Assembly (NCBI RefSeq): GCF_902809845.1
Contig: NZ_CADDWI010000013.1
Coordinates: forward strand, 1,238,354-1,302,353
Direction: 5' to 3'
DNA from: Chelativorans sp. Marseille-P2723
GTDB taxonomy: Bacteria > Pseudomonadota > Alphaproteobacteria > Rhizobiales > Rhizobiaceae
Length of the DNA: 64,000 nucleotides
Shown: positions 18,401 through 27,214 of the stretch, one piece after another
Numbering within the stretch: position 1 is the stretch's first letter
Layout of the letters: each line of letters begins with the position of its first letter
Position numbers and translations under genes: made by a program
The notes under the pieces: generated by a model
The model's database searches: none
What the model was told of the DNA's origin: nothing
Seen by the model: only the letters and a program-made list of their open reading frames with translations

Positions 18401-18645
18401 TGCCGACTCCCTTTCCTCCGCGCCACGCAGCCTCGACGAGATGGCCCGGCGCCGCGACGACCAAGCCCACCCCTTCGAACTCGGAATGGCGCTGCACCCG
18501 CTGTGACAAGCTGCTCGGCGTCTGCAGGGACGGCCGCATGCATCTGCGCTTTGCGCGGGGGCACGAATATCTGGTGGGCTTCCCGGTCCAAGCCACCTGC
18601 CGCAGCTGCGGCACGCTGAACCACGCGACCGCCCCCGCGCGCTAA
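18400..18645 (+). CDS. com: Com-like zinc-finger regulator
   Basis: An 81-residue protein with two CxxC pairs (C32/C35 in RCTRCDKLLG and C67/C70 in TCRSCGTLN). This is the arrangement of the Com family, named after the phage Mu zinc-finger RNA-binding activator of mom translation. The N-terminal 25 residues are basic and proline-rich. The start is fixed by agaggag 7 bases upstream, which sits within a strong hairpin. It stands before the sigma-like regulator and probably controls expression in the element. Confidence 0.75.
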   Translation: MPTPFPPRHAASTRWPGAATTKPTPSNSEWRCTRCDKLLGVCRDGRMHLRFARGHEYLVGFPVQATCRSCGTLNHATAPAR

Positions 18646-18716
18646 GCCGCGCATTCTTCTTCCCCTTCCGAAATCTCAGAGACGCACGACGTCCTGACCT
18701 GGCCACGAGAAGGCGC

Positions 18717-18745
18717 CGGACGCCTGGCCGCAAGGCAGGCGTCCG
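18717..18745 (+). promoter_or_regulatory. Perfect hairpin ending at the start of the sigma-like gene
   Basis: CGGACGCCTG (18717-18726) pairs fully with CAGGCGTCCG (18736-18745) around a 9-base loop. The ATG chosen for the sigma-like gene follows at once. It could be a translational switch like the one before com, or the end of the com transcript if translation starts instead at the ATG at 18782. Confidence 0.6.
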
Positions 18746-19468
18746 ATGTCTATCGCGTGGCACGAGATCCGTGATCACCTTATGAAAACCTCTTCCACCC
18801 TTCAATTCCAACGCAGCTTCGATGCTTTCCGTAGCGTGCATCAGACTCTCGCATTGTTCCGAGATCCTGCAGCCCTCCTTGACTGGCTGCACAGTAAAAC
18901 CAACGAACCAGACACCAAAAACCTGATCCTCTCGACGCTGGTTGAGGCGGCGCAGACTGAAGGATATGCATCCGATTGCGCGCTGACCATGCTGTTGCTG
19001 GCGCTTTGGCCCGGTCTGGACGCGATCCGGCGGCGATCCATTTGGCGCAGGATCGGCACCGCAGACGAAATCACATCCGACGTGCTGGTACGCACGACAG
19101 AGGCCGTCCGCAGACTTGACCTCGAGCACGTCAATTGGATTGCAGCCACGGTCTTACGGAACGTCGAACGTGACATGATCCGCGCCCGCCAGCGCGATGC
19201 AGCATGCAAAAGTCTGAACAGCGACACCGAACCTGACGATGTAGTCACCGATCAGGTCCGGCAACGGCCCGAGGCTGAGGATGCGTTCATTCAGAAGGAT
19301 CTGCAAACGCTGATCGGCGCGGACGCCCTGTTGGTAATCCGCGTGGCCATCGAGGGTTTTACGCAGGCCGAGGTCGCCACTGAACTTGGCGTGTCCGAGG
19401 ACGCCGCTCGCAAACGCTATCAGCGCGCCATCCGGCGTCTGCGCGATGCCCTGCAACAAATCGTCTGA
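18746..19468 (+). CDS. Sigma-70-like regulator of the element
   Basis: A 240-residue protein whose C-terminal third is a sigma region 4-type helix-turn-helix (GFTQAEVATELGVSEDAARKRYQRAIRRLRDAL). The middle has a weak sigma region 2-like helical part (WIAATVLRNVERDMIRARQRDA). It probably directs transcription of early genes of the phage-like element. Two starts are possible (18746 or 18782); neither has a strong ribosome binding site, and the hairpin before 18746 leaves the choice open. Confidence 0.7.
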   Translation: MSIAWHEIRDHLMKTSSTLQFQRSFDAFRSVHQTLALFRDPAALLDWLHSKTNEPDTKNLILSTLVEAAQTEGYASDCALTMLLLALWPGLDAIRRRSIWRRIGTADEITSDVLVRTTEAVRRLDLEHVNWIAATVLRNVERDMIRARQRDAACKSLNSDTEPDDVVTDQVRQRPEAEDAFIQKDLQTLIGADALLVIRVAIEGFTQAEVATELGVSEDAARKRYQRAIRRLRDALQQIV

Positions 19469-19550
19469 CCTGATGTCCCGTTCCGGGCAGCGGGGTGGCT
19501 TTTCTCATTCAGAAGCCAATCCGGGCCCACTCGAACAGAAGGAGGCAAGC

Positions 19551-19775
19551 GTGATCACGACACCCGATTATGTGCCCGAAGATCTGAAGCGCCTTCCAGG
19601 CCTCTATCGGCGCTGGGAGCTGAACGAAGTGCTGCAGCCTGATCGCAATTACCAGATCGAGGATGCCGGCACCCATGCAGATGGCACCCCGTTACTGGCG
19701 GTTTACGCCACCCCCATTGCCACCGACAGAACGCAGCAATTCCAGCGTGAGACAGATTCCGAGAGCGGTGAGTAA
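19551..19775 (+). CDS. Small early protein, unknown
   Basis: A 74-residue acidic protein starting at GTG 19551, chosen because gaaggaggcaagc stands directly upstream. It has no recognisable domain. An in-frame ATG at 19473 would add 26 residues without a ribosome binding site. It belongs to a run of short same-strand genes typical of a phage early region. Confidence 0.55.
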   Translation: MITTPDYVPEDLKRLPGLYRRWELNEVLQPDRNYQIEDAGTHADGTPLLAVYATPIATDRTQQFQRETDSESGE

Positions 19776-19783
19776 TAATCAAT

Positions 19784-20173
19784 ATGAACAAGATCTCTCA
19801 TAAATTCACCGCCGCCCAGCTGCTGCTGACCGAGGCGCAGTTCTGCGCTTGGATCGGCCAGTCAGCACCCGGCACTACCATACAGTACAATTGCGGGTTC
19901 CTCGCAATCGACACCGTGCGCGCCAGCAGCGATCTCCTCGAGCATGAGCGCAAGGAACTGGTTCGTGTTGGTCGCCGTGCCTGGTGGGCATTTGAACACG
20001 GTCTCGTCCATCTCGTGCAGCGCCGGCTTGCTCCGGATCGGTTCGCTTATCTGGCAATCGCCCGTGCCCGCCCAAAAAAGATGCAGGCAAGCCTGCTCAG
20101 CATGCTGGCCCAGCATGAAGAAACTGGCGGGCTCGCCAATCCCAACATTTCGCTTCGCCAATCCCGATCCTGA
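19784..20173 (+). CDS. Early-region hypothetical protein
   Basis: A 129-residue basic protein with a helical core (ERKELVRVGRRAWWAFEHGL) and an aromatic-rich centre. I recognise no domain. It follows the previous gene by 8 bases and precedes the next by 12, so it is within the early operon. Confidence 0.6.
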   Translation: MNKISHKFTAAQLLLTEAQFCAWIGQSAPGTTIQYNCGFLAIDTVRASSDLLEHERKELVRVGRRAWWAFEHGLVHLVQRRLAPDRFAYLAIARARPKKMQASLLSMLAQHEETGGLANPNISLRQSRS

Positions 20174-20185
20174 AAGGAGCCTTCG

Positions 20186-20479
20186 ATGTTTGCCACCTCC
20201 AAGCTGAATACTTTGCGCAAACGCCATTACGGTCTTGATGGCTTGCCAACCTCGATTTGCGTCCTGGCTGTCGACCAGCTGGCAAGTTCTGTGCGCTCGA
20301 TCGAGGTAGCGACCCTTGATGAGGTGGCCTTCGCCATCGTCAACGCCGAACAGGCTTACAACGCCGCTGGCGATCGCCTGTTTGCCCTGCGCCGCCTCTA
20401 TAATCTGGCCCGCGAGGCTGGTGGGATCGGGTCTGGTTGTGCAGTCGATGCTGCAATCGAAGCCAGGCCGGAGCGCTGA
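20186..20479 (+). CDS. Early-region hypothetical protein
   Basis: A 97-residue, mostly helical protein with no known motif. The start is supported by tgaaaggag 6 bases upstream. The stop lies 2 bases before the ATG of the RuvC-like gene, which suggests coupled translation and a shared role in replication or recombination. Confidence 0.65.
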   Translation: MFATSKLNTLRKRHYGLDGLPTSICVLAVDQLASSVRSIEVATLDEVAFAIVNAEQAYNAAGDRLFALRRLYNLAREAGGIGSGCAVDAAIEARPER

Positions 20480-20481
20480 TC

Positions 20482-21036
20482 ATGGCTATTCTTGCCATCG
20501 ACCCCGGCCTCAACAACGGCATCGCTGTTCTGGATTGTGAGCGCCGTCTGCTGCTCGCAACCGAAATCCCGATGATTGGCGAAGGTGCCAATCGGCGCCT
20601 CAACATGACGTCGTTTGCCAGCATCATCCTTCAGTTCCGGATTGAGCATGCCGTTATCGAGGATGTTGCGGCGATGCCCAAACAGGGCGTCTCGTCGATG
20701 TTCCGTTTCGGGCGAGCGGCTGGTGCCATTGAGGGCGCGCTTGCTGCGCTGAAAGTACCGACAACCTTCATTCGACCGGCGATCTGGAAACGCGACATCG
20801 GTGCCAAGGCCAAGCAGGCCGAAGATATCCGCGCACTGGCGATCCAGACATGGCCGGATCAGGCGCACCGCTTTGCCCGCAAGCGCGACCATAACCGTGC
20901 CGAAGCCGCGCTGATCGGTCTCTGGTTCCTGCAACATTCCGGCTGGACGTCCGGCGGTGAGGACACACCGCCCACCTCTTCCTTGCTTGCAGGTTCACGG
21001 GTCTTCGTTGGCGGCGAAGGCTGGAGGACGCTCTGA
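20482..21036 (+). CDS. RuvC-like Holliday junction resolvase
   Basis: A 184-residue RNase H-fold nuclease. The first strand is AILAIDPGLNNGIAV with catalytic D7. IEDVAAMP carries E60, and the C-terminal acidic pair is in KRDHNRAEAAL (D136, E141), matching the RuvC active site. Phage and plasmid RuvC-like enzymes resolve branched DNA before packaging or during recombination. The stop and the next ATG overlap by one base (TGATG). Confidence 0.82.
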   Translation: MAILAIDPGLNNGIAVLDCERRLLLATEIPMIGEGANRRLNMTSFASIILQFRIEHAVIEDVAAMPKQGVSSMFRFGRAAGAIEGALAALKVPTTFIRPAIWKRDIGAKAKQAEDIRALAIQTWPDQAHRFARKRDHNRAEAALIGLWFLQHSGWTSGGEDTPPTSSLLAGSRVFVGGEGWRTL

Positions 21037-21779
21037 TGAACCCGTTCAAAGCGCACGGCCTCGACCACATCTCGGTCAGCCAGCTTAATTTGTGGGCTGC
21101 AGCTCCTGGCATCTATGTGATGGAGCGCCTGCTGGGCCATCGCACACCAGTTGGTGCCGCTGCCCATCGTGGCACGGCAGTCGAAGCTGGTGTCATCGCC
21201 GGCCTGATGGGTTCATCACTGAATGAGGCCATCGATACCGCGAACGCTGTCTTTACCGAGCGGACCGCGCTTTCATCAGATCCGCGCCGCGACAAGGAAC
21301 GTGATGCCTTGGCCGGCATGGTCGAGCGCGGGATCGAGTTGCTCGGCCCATGGGGCAAGCCGGATCGCACACAGGTACGAAAAGAATGGCGCATGGATGG
21401 CATTGCCGTGCCGGTGCTCGGATTTACCGATGCCGAATATGATGCACACGGGCTGATCATCGACCTGAAAACCAGCCACGCCCTGCCGTCAACGATCCGG
21501 ACATCCCACGCCAGACAGGTCGCAAGCTATGTCGGTGCCGGTTCGAATATGAGCGGCGGTGTGGCCTACGTCACATCGAAGAAGTCGGCGCTGTACCAGC
21601 TTGAGAACGCTTCGGCCCATGTCGCGGCGCTGACCCGCATGGCGCATTCGTTGCAGAATTTCCTCGCCATCTCCACCGATCCACACGAGCTGGCGAGCCT
21701 CATCACCGTCGACACTGACAGCTTTTACCTCGCCGACCCACGGGCGCGTCAGAACGCGTTTGACGTGTTCGGCGTCTGA
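21036..21779 (+). CDS. PD-(D/E)XK exonuclease, RecB/Cas4-like
   Basis: A 247-residue nuclease with the RecB-family order: H44 and E50 in HRGTAVE, D132 in GFTDAEYD and D143-x-K145 in IIDLKTS. The QVASYV helix is also present. In phages such enzymes make 3' tails for single-strand annealing recombination. It lies between the RuvC-like gene and a likely single-strand-binding gene, which supports a DNA recombination module. Confidence 0.82.
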   Translation: MNPFKAHGLDHISVSQLNLWAAAPGIYVMERLLGHRTPVGAAAHRGTAVEAGVIAGLMGSSLNEAIDTANAVFTERTALSSDPRRDKERDALAGMVERGIELLGPWGKPDRTQVRKEWRMDGIAVPVLGFTDAEYDAHGLIIDLKTSHALPSTIRTSHARQVASYVGAGSNMSGGVAYVTSKKSALYQLENASAHVAALTRMAHSLQNFLAISTDPHELASLITVDTDSFYLADPRARQNAFDVFGV

Positions 21780-21854
21780 GATCCCCAATCACGGGATGGG
21801 CCAGCTGGCGGCCAGATGCCGGCACAAAGCGCGCAGCGCAGAAAGATTGACATC

Positions 21855-22499
21855 ATGACTACTGGATTTGGACTGAGCATTGGAAGCGGTAAGGATTTTC
21901 TGCCCTCCATCCGCATCAACGGCAAGGATGGCGGCGTCGAGCGATCGACATGGGATGGCAGCGAACGTGGTCTCGAAGTAGTCGATGACCTCGTTTGCCT
22001 CATGGACTGGGCCACGCTCCAGGTGGGCTGGGTCGAGTTTACAGATCGTGGCCCCGACAAGCGGCTGGTGGCGATTGGCGATCCATTGCCGGACCGCCCC
22101 TCCGAAAAGCACAAGCAGGGCGTGCAGGTAGTCGTCTATCTGCCGGGTGGTCTTGGTTGCCATGAAATCTGTTCGACCGCGATCGGCGTCGTCGGCGCGC
22201 TGGAGCGCATCTATGATGCGAGCATCGCAGCACCTGAATGGCAGCAGGGCAAGGTACCAGTGGTGCGCCTGACCGAGTTCCAGAAAGAAAAGACCAAGCA
22301 TGGCAACCGCGCCGTGCCGGTGTTCGAGATTCTTGACTGGAAGGATCGCCCCGCCGAGCTCGACGAGCACAAGGCGGCGCCAAAGCCGCGCGCAGCAATT
22401 CCGGCATCCACCAGTACGAGCCGTCCGGCTGCGACCGGCTCAACCCAGATGACGCCGCCTGCGTCCGTCACCCGCGCCCCGGTGCCGGACTTCGGATGA
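21855..22499 (+). CDS. Early protein, possible single-strand DNA-binding role
   Basis: A 214-residue protein starting MTTGFGLSIGSGKDFLPSI. It has a beta-rich body and a low-complexity tail rich in alanine, proline, serine and threonine that ends acidic-aromatic (PVPDFG), a layout seen in single-strand DNA-binding proteins. The family is not recognised, so the role is inferred from layout and position between the exonuclease and the primase. The primase start overlaps its stop by ATGA. Confidence 0.6.
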   Translation: MTTGFGLSIGSGKDFLPSIRINGKDGGVERSTWDGSERGLEVVDDLVCLMDWATLQVGWVEFTDRGPDKRLVAIGDPLPDRPSEKHKQGVQVVVYLPGGLGCHEICSTAIGVVGALERIYDASIAAPEWQQGKVPVVRLTEFQKEKTKHGNRAVPVFEILDWKDRPAELDEHKAAPKPRAAIPASTSTSRPAATGSTQMTPPASVTRAPVPDFG

Positions 22500-24661
22500 G
22501 TGTCGAGGGGATCGGGAGGCGGCCACCTTCCGATCCCCGTGCACCGCACATGCAGACTGCTTGGTGGGGGAGGTCCACATGGGGTACGACAATGACGCTA
22601 GAAGTACCGGATGAATTTGCAAGCGCCTGCCAGTGGGCTGACAGCTATCGGGCGCTCGGTCTTGCGGTAATCCCTGCCGCTGGCCGGGAAAAGATCCCGG
22701 TCGGCAAATGGCGTGAGTTCCAGACCGGCATTCCGCAGACCGTCCATGATCGCTGGTACGGCGATGATGGCGAACATCGTGCCAATTACCGCATGGGCTT
22801 TTTGACCGGTGCGGCGTCACTCGGCGATGGCTGGAAGCTGCTGGTCATTGATCTTGACGAGAAAGGCACAGTATCCGGCTCCACGACTTGGGATCACTGG
22901 ATTGCCGATAACGAACTTGGCTGCGATCCTGAAACCTGGCGCGCCCGCACCGGTGGCGGCGGTCAGCATATCTATTTCCGCTATCCTGATCATCTTTCCA
23001 TCAGGAATACACAGGAGACAATCGCCGGTATCGATGTCCGCGCTGAGGGTGGGTTTGTCATCGCCCCGCCGTCGCGACATCAGAATGGCAAGCAATATCT
23101 CTGGATCTTCTCGCCCTTCGACACGGAACTGGCGGAAGCGCCGCAATGGCTGCTCGACAAGGTCGGCGCCACGGAGGCACTGCTACTGGCGGCCGCGCCA
23201 GCCCAGCCATCGACACTGTCATTATCATCACCTCCGCGCGCCCAAACGGCGACGATGGCGGCCGATCATTCGTCCTCACCGCAACAGGCCACCGATGCCT
23301 GGGGGCACATCGTCGATGGCCGCGATGCCTATATGCGCGACATGGTCTGGGCGGCAATCGTCGACTGGTATCGCGAATGTCCAATCCCGCCATCTGAGCG
23401 CGAGGTCGAGCAGAAGCTGCTTGAGGTTTACGCTGTCTATGAGCGCAAGGTGCGTCCGCAGGAAGCCGGCAACACGCTCGAGGGCGAGGGACGCGGCGTT
23501 TCTGCCTTCCGGAACAAGTGGGCCTACGCCATGCGGCAGTGGGATACCAAGGTTGCCGCGGCGGCGAAGGAAAAGCCAGCGGGAAACCACAGTGTCTGGG
23601 AACAAACCTCACCCTCGATCGACCCGTCGGCCGAACTGGAATGGTTCGACGATATCAATCCGATCATCAGCACGCCCTACATCGTCAAGGGCGTCCTTGA
23701 TCTCGGTGCCATGTCGGTCGTTTACGGCCCCTCGAATTCCGGCAAGACCTTCTTCGCTCTTGATATCGCCTACCATGTTGCGATCGATCATTCCTGGCGG
23801 TCACAGCGCGTCGCAGGCGGGTCCGTCCTTTATCTCGCCGCCGAGGGTGGCAACGGCATCGCCAACCGCATCGTCGGGCTCAGAAAGACCAGCGGCGTTG
23901 TCGAGGTTCCCTTGGCGCTGCGCCGTGCGGGTCTCGATCTTCTTAATCCGGACGCCGACACCGAACGTGTCGTCAAGCTTGCCGAGGAAGTCGCAAACCG
24001 CGCGCCCCTCAAGCTGATCGTCATCGACACGCTGTCGCGCGTCATCGCTGGCGGCGACGAGAACGGCCCGGTCGACATGACGGCCTTTATCAAGAACGTC
24101 GATCGCATCCGTCATGCCACCGGCGCCCATATCATGATCGTCCACCATACCGGCAAGGATGCGGCCAAGGGCGCACGTGGTCATTCATCGCTCCGGGCCG
24201 CCACCGATACGGAGATCGAAGTGTCGGTCGACGAGATGGAGACCCGTTTCGCCAAAGTGACCAAGCAACGTGACCTGCCGGGTGGCGAGGAATTTGCCTT
24301 CAAGCTTGATGCCGTGGCGCTCGGGGTCGACGATGACGGCGATACCATCACTACATGCGTCGTGCTGCCGGTGGAGAAGCAGGCGCAAACGGATGACCTC
24401 CTGCCGCCGCGCGCGACCTGCAAAGCCATCCTGAAGGCCGTCGACGACGCCTGGAAGGCGAAGCATCCATTCTCGATGGCGCCCCAGTCAAAAGCGTCCG
24501 GGCGATATGCCCCGCGGGCGCTCGGCCAGCAGTTCGACCTGCCCGGCAAGGCCATCGAGAGCCTGCTGATCAGCTGGATCGATAACGCCATCATCGCCGT
24601 CGAGATGTGTGATTCCGACACCAAGAAGCGGGGTTTGAAGGTGCTCGAGTGGCTCGATTGA
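22496..24661 (+). CDS. Primase/polymerase fused to RepA-type AAA helicase
   Basis: A 721-residue replication protein. The N-terminal primase-polymerase domain has the catalytic pair in LLVIDLDEKG (D119, D121) and the histidine block GGGGQHIYF (H158). The C-terminal RecA/RepA-type ATPase has Walker A GPSNSGKTFF near residue 411 and a Walker B near KLIVIDTLSR. This arrangement is typical of phages, satellites and plasmids that start their own replication. An iteron-like cluster follows directly. The start at 22496 overlaps the upstream stop; MTLEVP at 22592 is the alternative. Confidence 0.87.
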   Translation: MSVEGIGRRPPSDPRAPHMQTAWWGRSTWGTTMTLEVPDEFASACQWADSYRALGLAVIPAAGREKIPVGKWREFQTGIPQTVHDRWYGDDGEHRANYRMGFLTGAASLGDGWKLLVIDLDEKGTVSGSTTWDHWIADNELGCDPETWRARTGGGGQHIYFRYPDHLSIRNTQETIAGIDVRAEGGFVIAPPSRHQNGKQYLWIFSPFDTELAEAPQWLLDKVGATEALLLAAAPAQPSTLSLSSPPRAQTATMAADHSSSPQQATDAWGHIVDGRDAYMRDMVWAAIVDWYRECPIPPSEREVEQKLLEVYAVYERKVRPQEAGNTLEGEGRGVSAFRNKWAYAMRQWDTKVAAAAKEKPAGNHSVWEQTSPSIDPSAELEWFDDINPIISTPYIVKGVLDLGAMSVVYGPSNSGKTFFALDIAYHVAIDHSWRSQRVAGGSVLYLAAEGGNGIANRIVGLRKTSGVVEVPLALRRAGLDLLNPDADTERVVKLAEEVANRAPLKLIVIDTLSRVIAGGDENGPVDMTAFIKNVDRIRHATGAHIMIVHHTGKDAAKGARGHSSLRAATDTEIEVSVDEMETRFAKVTKQRDLPGGEEFAFKLDAVALGVDDDGDTITTCVVLPVEKQAQTDDLLPPRATCKAILKAVDDAWKAKHPFSMAPQSKASGRYAPRALGQQFDLPGKAIESLLISWIDNAIIAVEMCDSDTKKRGLKVLEWLD

Positions 24662-24663
24662 GA

Positions 24664-24795
24664 GTTACGGAGGTTGCACGGATGTTACGGAACTATGCCC
24701 CATAAGTCATTGAAATCATTATCCGGAAGTCACTACGGAAGTTACGGAGAAGGAGGTGCTAAGCCATTGATTTCATTTACGGAGGTTTACGGAAG
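24664..24795 (+). repeat. Iteron-like TTACGGA repeats, candidate replication origin
   Basis: Six copies of (T)TACGGA followed by A or G lie near 24665, 24685, 24734, 24742, 24778 and 24787. They are mixed with two copies of a longer unit beginning AAG(T/C)CATTGA (24703 and 24761). The 210-base stretch has no gene and follows the primase/helicase, the usual place for an origin in satellites and plasmids. Confidence 0.65.
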
Positions 24796-24872
24796 TCTGA
24801 CCTCTTCTAAAGAAGGCCGCTGCGCTTTGGCTTCGCGGCCTTCAACGGGGTCACGCGAGAAGGAGTTTTGTC

Positions 24873-25436
24873 ATGGCCTATGACTTTGACACCGCCCAGT
24901 TGGCGACCAAGCCCAAATCCGAGATTGTCGTCGACATGATGGCAGCGTTGCACAAGCTCGATGCGCTGGCGCGAAACATGGAGCGAAAATGGGGTGCATG
25001 CCGCCTGCCGGCACTGGTGCCCGACGATCTGGCAAAGCGGTTTTATTCGCAGCATCGAAAGGTCTCGATGGCGCTGCGCGAAGGCCGCCATCAGGATGCG
25101 CTCCACGAGATCGAGCGCATGGTCACCGCCTGGCAGTTTCTGGATCAAGAAGCAGACAGGTTGGGTGCTGAGCCGATCCATCCAGCTGTCTGGGAGGTGG
25201 CACTTTCCGATGGCACGGTGGCGGCGATCGTTCAGGACGAGGACAGCGCCGCCGCTGTCGACCCGCAGGACCGCGCCATGAAAATCTACATGCTGTCCGA
25301 AATTGCCCGCCTGATCGAGGCCATGCCGACGGTAATGGCGATCAAGGACGAATGGCCCGGCGCCAAGGTCGTGCCCACGCGCACCATCACTGCCGACAAC
25401 TATTGGTGGGAGCATGGCGATGAACTGCCGTTTTGA
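24873..25436 (+). CDS. Hypothetical protein of the element
   Basis: A 187-residue acidic, mainly helical protein (KSEIVVDMMAALHKLDALA, then a heptad-like region to residue 90). I recognise no domain. The start is well supported by cgagaaggag upstream. Its 3' end overlaps the DUF6362-like gene by 17 bases, so the two are probably translated together. Confidence 0.65.
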   Translation: MAYDFDTAQLATKPKSEIVVDMMAALHKLDALARNMERKWGACRLPALVPDDLAKRFYSQHRKVSMALREGRHQDALHEIERMVTAWQFLDQEADRLGAEPIHPAVWEVALSDGTVAAIVQDEDSAAAVDPQDRAMKIYMLSEIARLIEAMPTVMAIKDEWPGAKVVPTRTITADNYWWEHGDELPF

Positions 25437-25914
25437 CCGACCCCGCAGTCGCGATGACAGCGACATGATCTGGACACCCAAGCTGGTCGAAGCACGCCTC
25501 GCTGAAGCTGCTGTCGTGCTGCAGCGATTGCCCGAGCCGCGGCAACAGGGATATTTCAATACGTGGCCTCGCCATAGCTACGAGTTCGGTGACCTTGTGG
25601 AGCAAGAGCCACGGCAAACATCATTGCCGCCACCATCGCCTGCTGCGATCTCTCGCATGGAGGAGGCACTGACATGGACAATCGAACTTGATCCGATCGA
25701 TGGCAGGATTATCTGGCTGCGCGCTCATAACACGCCGTGGAAGGCGATTTGCTGGAAGGTGGGCCTGCAGCGCTCTGCAGCCAATGAGCGCTGGCTCTAC
25801 GGGTTGTGTGTCATCGCCATGAACCTCAACCGGCAGCCAGTGCCGAGGAAGCGGTCACGGCGCTATGTCATCCATTACGTTCGGGATTTTTCTATTGAAG
25901 CGTCGACGGTATGA
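25420..25914 (+). CDS. DUF6362-like phage protein
   Basis: A 164-residue protein with WTPKLVEARLAEAAVVLQRLP and QGYFNTWP near the N-terminus. This recalls DUF6362 phage proteins found just before packaging genes (from memory). A C-terminal helix-turn-helix-like part (APWKAIC-type, here TPWKAICWKVGLQRSAANER) suggests DNA binding. The ATG at 25420 is 7 bases after ggag; ATGs at 25414 and 25465 are alternatives. Confidence 0.65.
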   Translation: MNCRFDRPRSRDDSDMIWTPKLVEARLAEAAVVLQRLPEPRQQGYFNTWPRHSYEFGDLVEQEPRQTSLPPPSPAAISRMEEALTWTIELDPIDGRIIWLRAHNTPWKAICWKVGLQRSAANERWLYGLCVIAMNLNRQPVPRKRSRRYVIHYVRDFSIEASTV

Positions 25915-25962
25915 TACCAACAATGGGTCAATAGGCCATCATTCGCGCGCAACAGAGTTGGA

Positions 25963-27009
25963 ATGTCTGAAGCTGAGGAGTTTCCTGCCCATAGCGACTA
26001 CGTCATGGTGAAAGTCAATCGTGCTGTCGATAGCGACAATATCCGCACAAGACGGTGCTTTGTCTGCGGAGGTCAACCGTCAACAGGGGCTGGCGAACAT
26101 GTGTTTCCGAAGTGGCTTCAAACAAGATTTGGGCTATTTGACGAGAGACTTACTCTGATTAATGGTACATTAATTCCCTATCGTAGCTTATCAGTCCCCT
26201 GCTGCGCCGACTGTAACACTGGATTCCTGTCTCGAATTGAGACCAAAGTGCAGGAAATAGTTGAACGCGGTTGTGTTGAATCCTGTGCAGACCGCCTTTC
26301 CGTGGCGCGCTGGATGGCTAAGATTCTTGTTGGTATTTTGGTCAAAGAAACTGCTCTCCTGCTGGATCGAAAGAACCCATCGCACGGTAGCATTGTGCCG
26401 CCTGATCTCATTGATGAGCTCTCTCATTGTCAGCTCCTACTTCAAAGCGCTCGAAAGCCCACCCGTTTCGAAGCCCTGCATGGCCCGTTCCCTTTTACCC
26501 TGTATTGGTATCGCATTAATGGCCCAGAAGACGGCTTTGATCTCTCGACCGACATTCTCGGACAGTCGATCGCAATGCAGTTAGGTAAATTAGGACTTGT
26601 CTTCGTAAACGATGGCGGTCTGCAGATGATTCATGGTGATAAAGGACCGTATGGGTTGGAAGGGGCAACAGTGTTACCTCACCAATTCGGTGAACTTGCT
26701 GCTCGCATACACACCAAGGCATCGCTACGTGATGCTACTCATTTCTATCTCACCTCCGAGACACCAGATCAGCTGACCATAAAGCAACAGTCCGTACGAC
26801 CATTCACAGGAACAATACTTTCTGGCGGAGAGATGCAGGTGTTTCAACCCTGGGACTCCGTGAGCTTCGCCGTGCGCGCGGCTCAAATTACGCGGCTCGA
26901 AGAAAGTGTATTCTTGGACCCTGAAACCGGACATGAAATGACCATACTGACAAATCTTTTCTCAAGCGAGGAGCCCGGGGCGGACGCTTCATCAAATCCA
27001 GAAAGATAG
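25963..27009 (+). CDS. HNH-like zinc protein, accessory cargo
   Basis: A 348-residue protein with an N-terminal zinc and HNH-like module: CFVCGG, then GEHVFPKWLQ with the histidine, then CCADCNTGF, which matches an HNH core. The rest (helical middle, beta-rich end) is not recognised. Its DNA is clearly less GC-rich than its neighbours, a sign of separate arrival. It sits alone between early and packaging genes, where phages often carry exclusion or anti-phage genes. Nuclease activity is inference. Confidence 0.65.
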   Translation: MSEAEEFPAHSDYVMVKVNRAVDSDNIRTRRCFVCGGQPSTGAGEHVFPKWLQTRFGLFDERLTLINGTLIPYRSLSVPCCADCNTGFLSRIETKVQEIVERGCVESCADRLSVARWMAKILVGILVKETALLLDRKNPSHGSIVPPDLIDELSHCQLLLQSARKPTRFEALHGPFPFTLYWYRINGPEDGFDLSTDILGQSIAMQLGKLGLVFVNDGGLQMIHGDKGPYGLEGATVLPHQFGELAARIHTKASLRDATHFYLTSETPDQLTIKQQSVRPFTGTILSGGEMQVFQPWDSVSFAVRAAQITRLEESVFLDPETGHEMTILTNLFSSEEPGADASSNPER

Positions 27010-27140
27010 GCTGGACGACGTGGCTCGGGCCCAACGATGACCACCGCGCAATGGGGCGTAGAATGTCCGCCGGACATACCGCAGCAGGACAAAACCAGCT
27101 GGTTTGGGGTATATTCTGGCTATGCTCAGGAGAGTAGCGC

Positions 27141-27168
27141 GCCTGCGATGGAGATGATCCTCGCAGGC
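27141..27168 (+). terminator. Hairpin after the cargo gene
   Basis: GCCTGCGA (27141-27148) pairs perfectly with TCGCAGGC (27161-27168) around a 12-base loop. Only scattered Ts follow, so termination would be weak; it may insulate the cargo gene from the packaging operon. Confidence 0.4.
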
Positions 27169-27214
27169 GTTGTCGTTTCCGGCATCATCGTTCCTATTCA
27201 ATGAGACCAGCATC

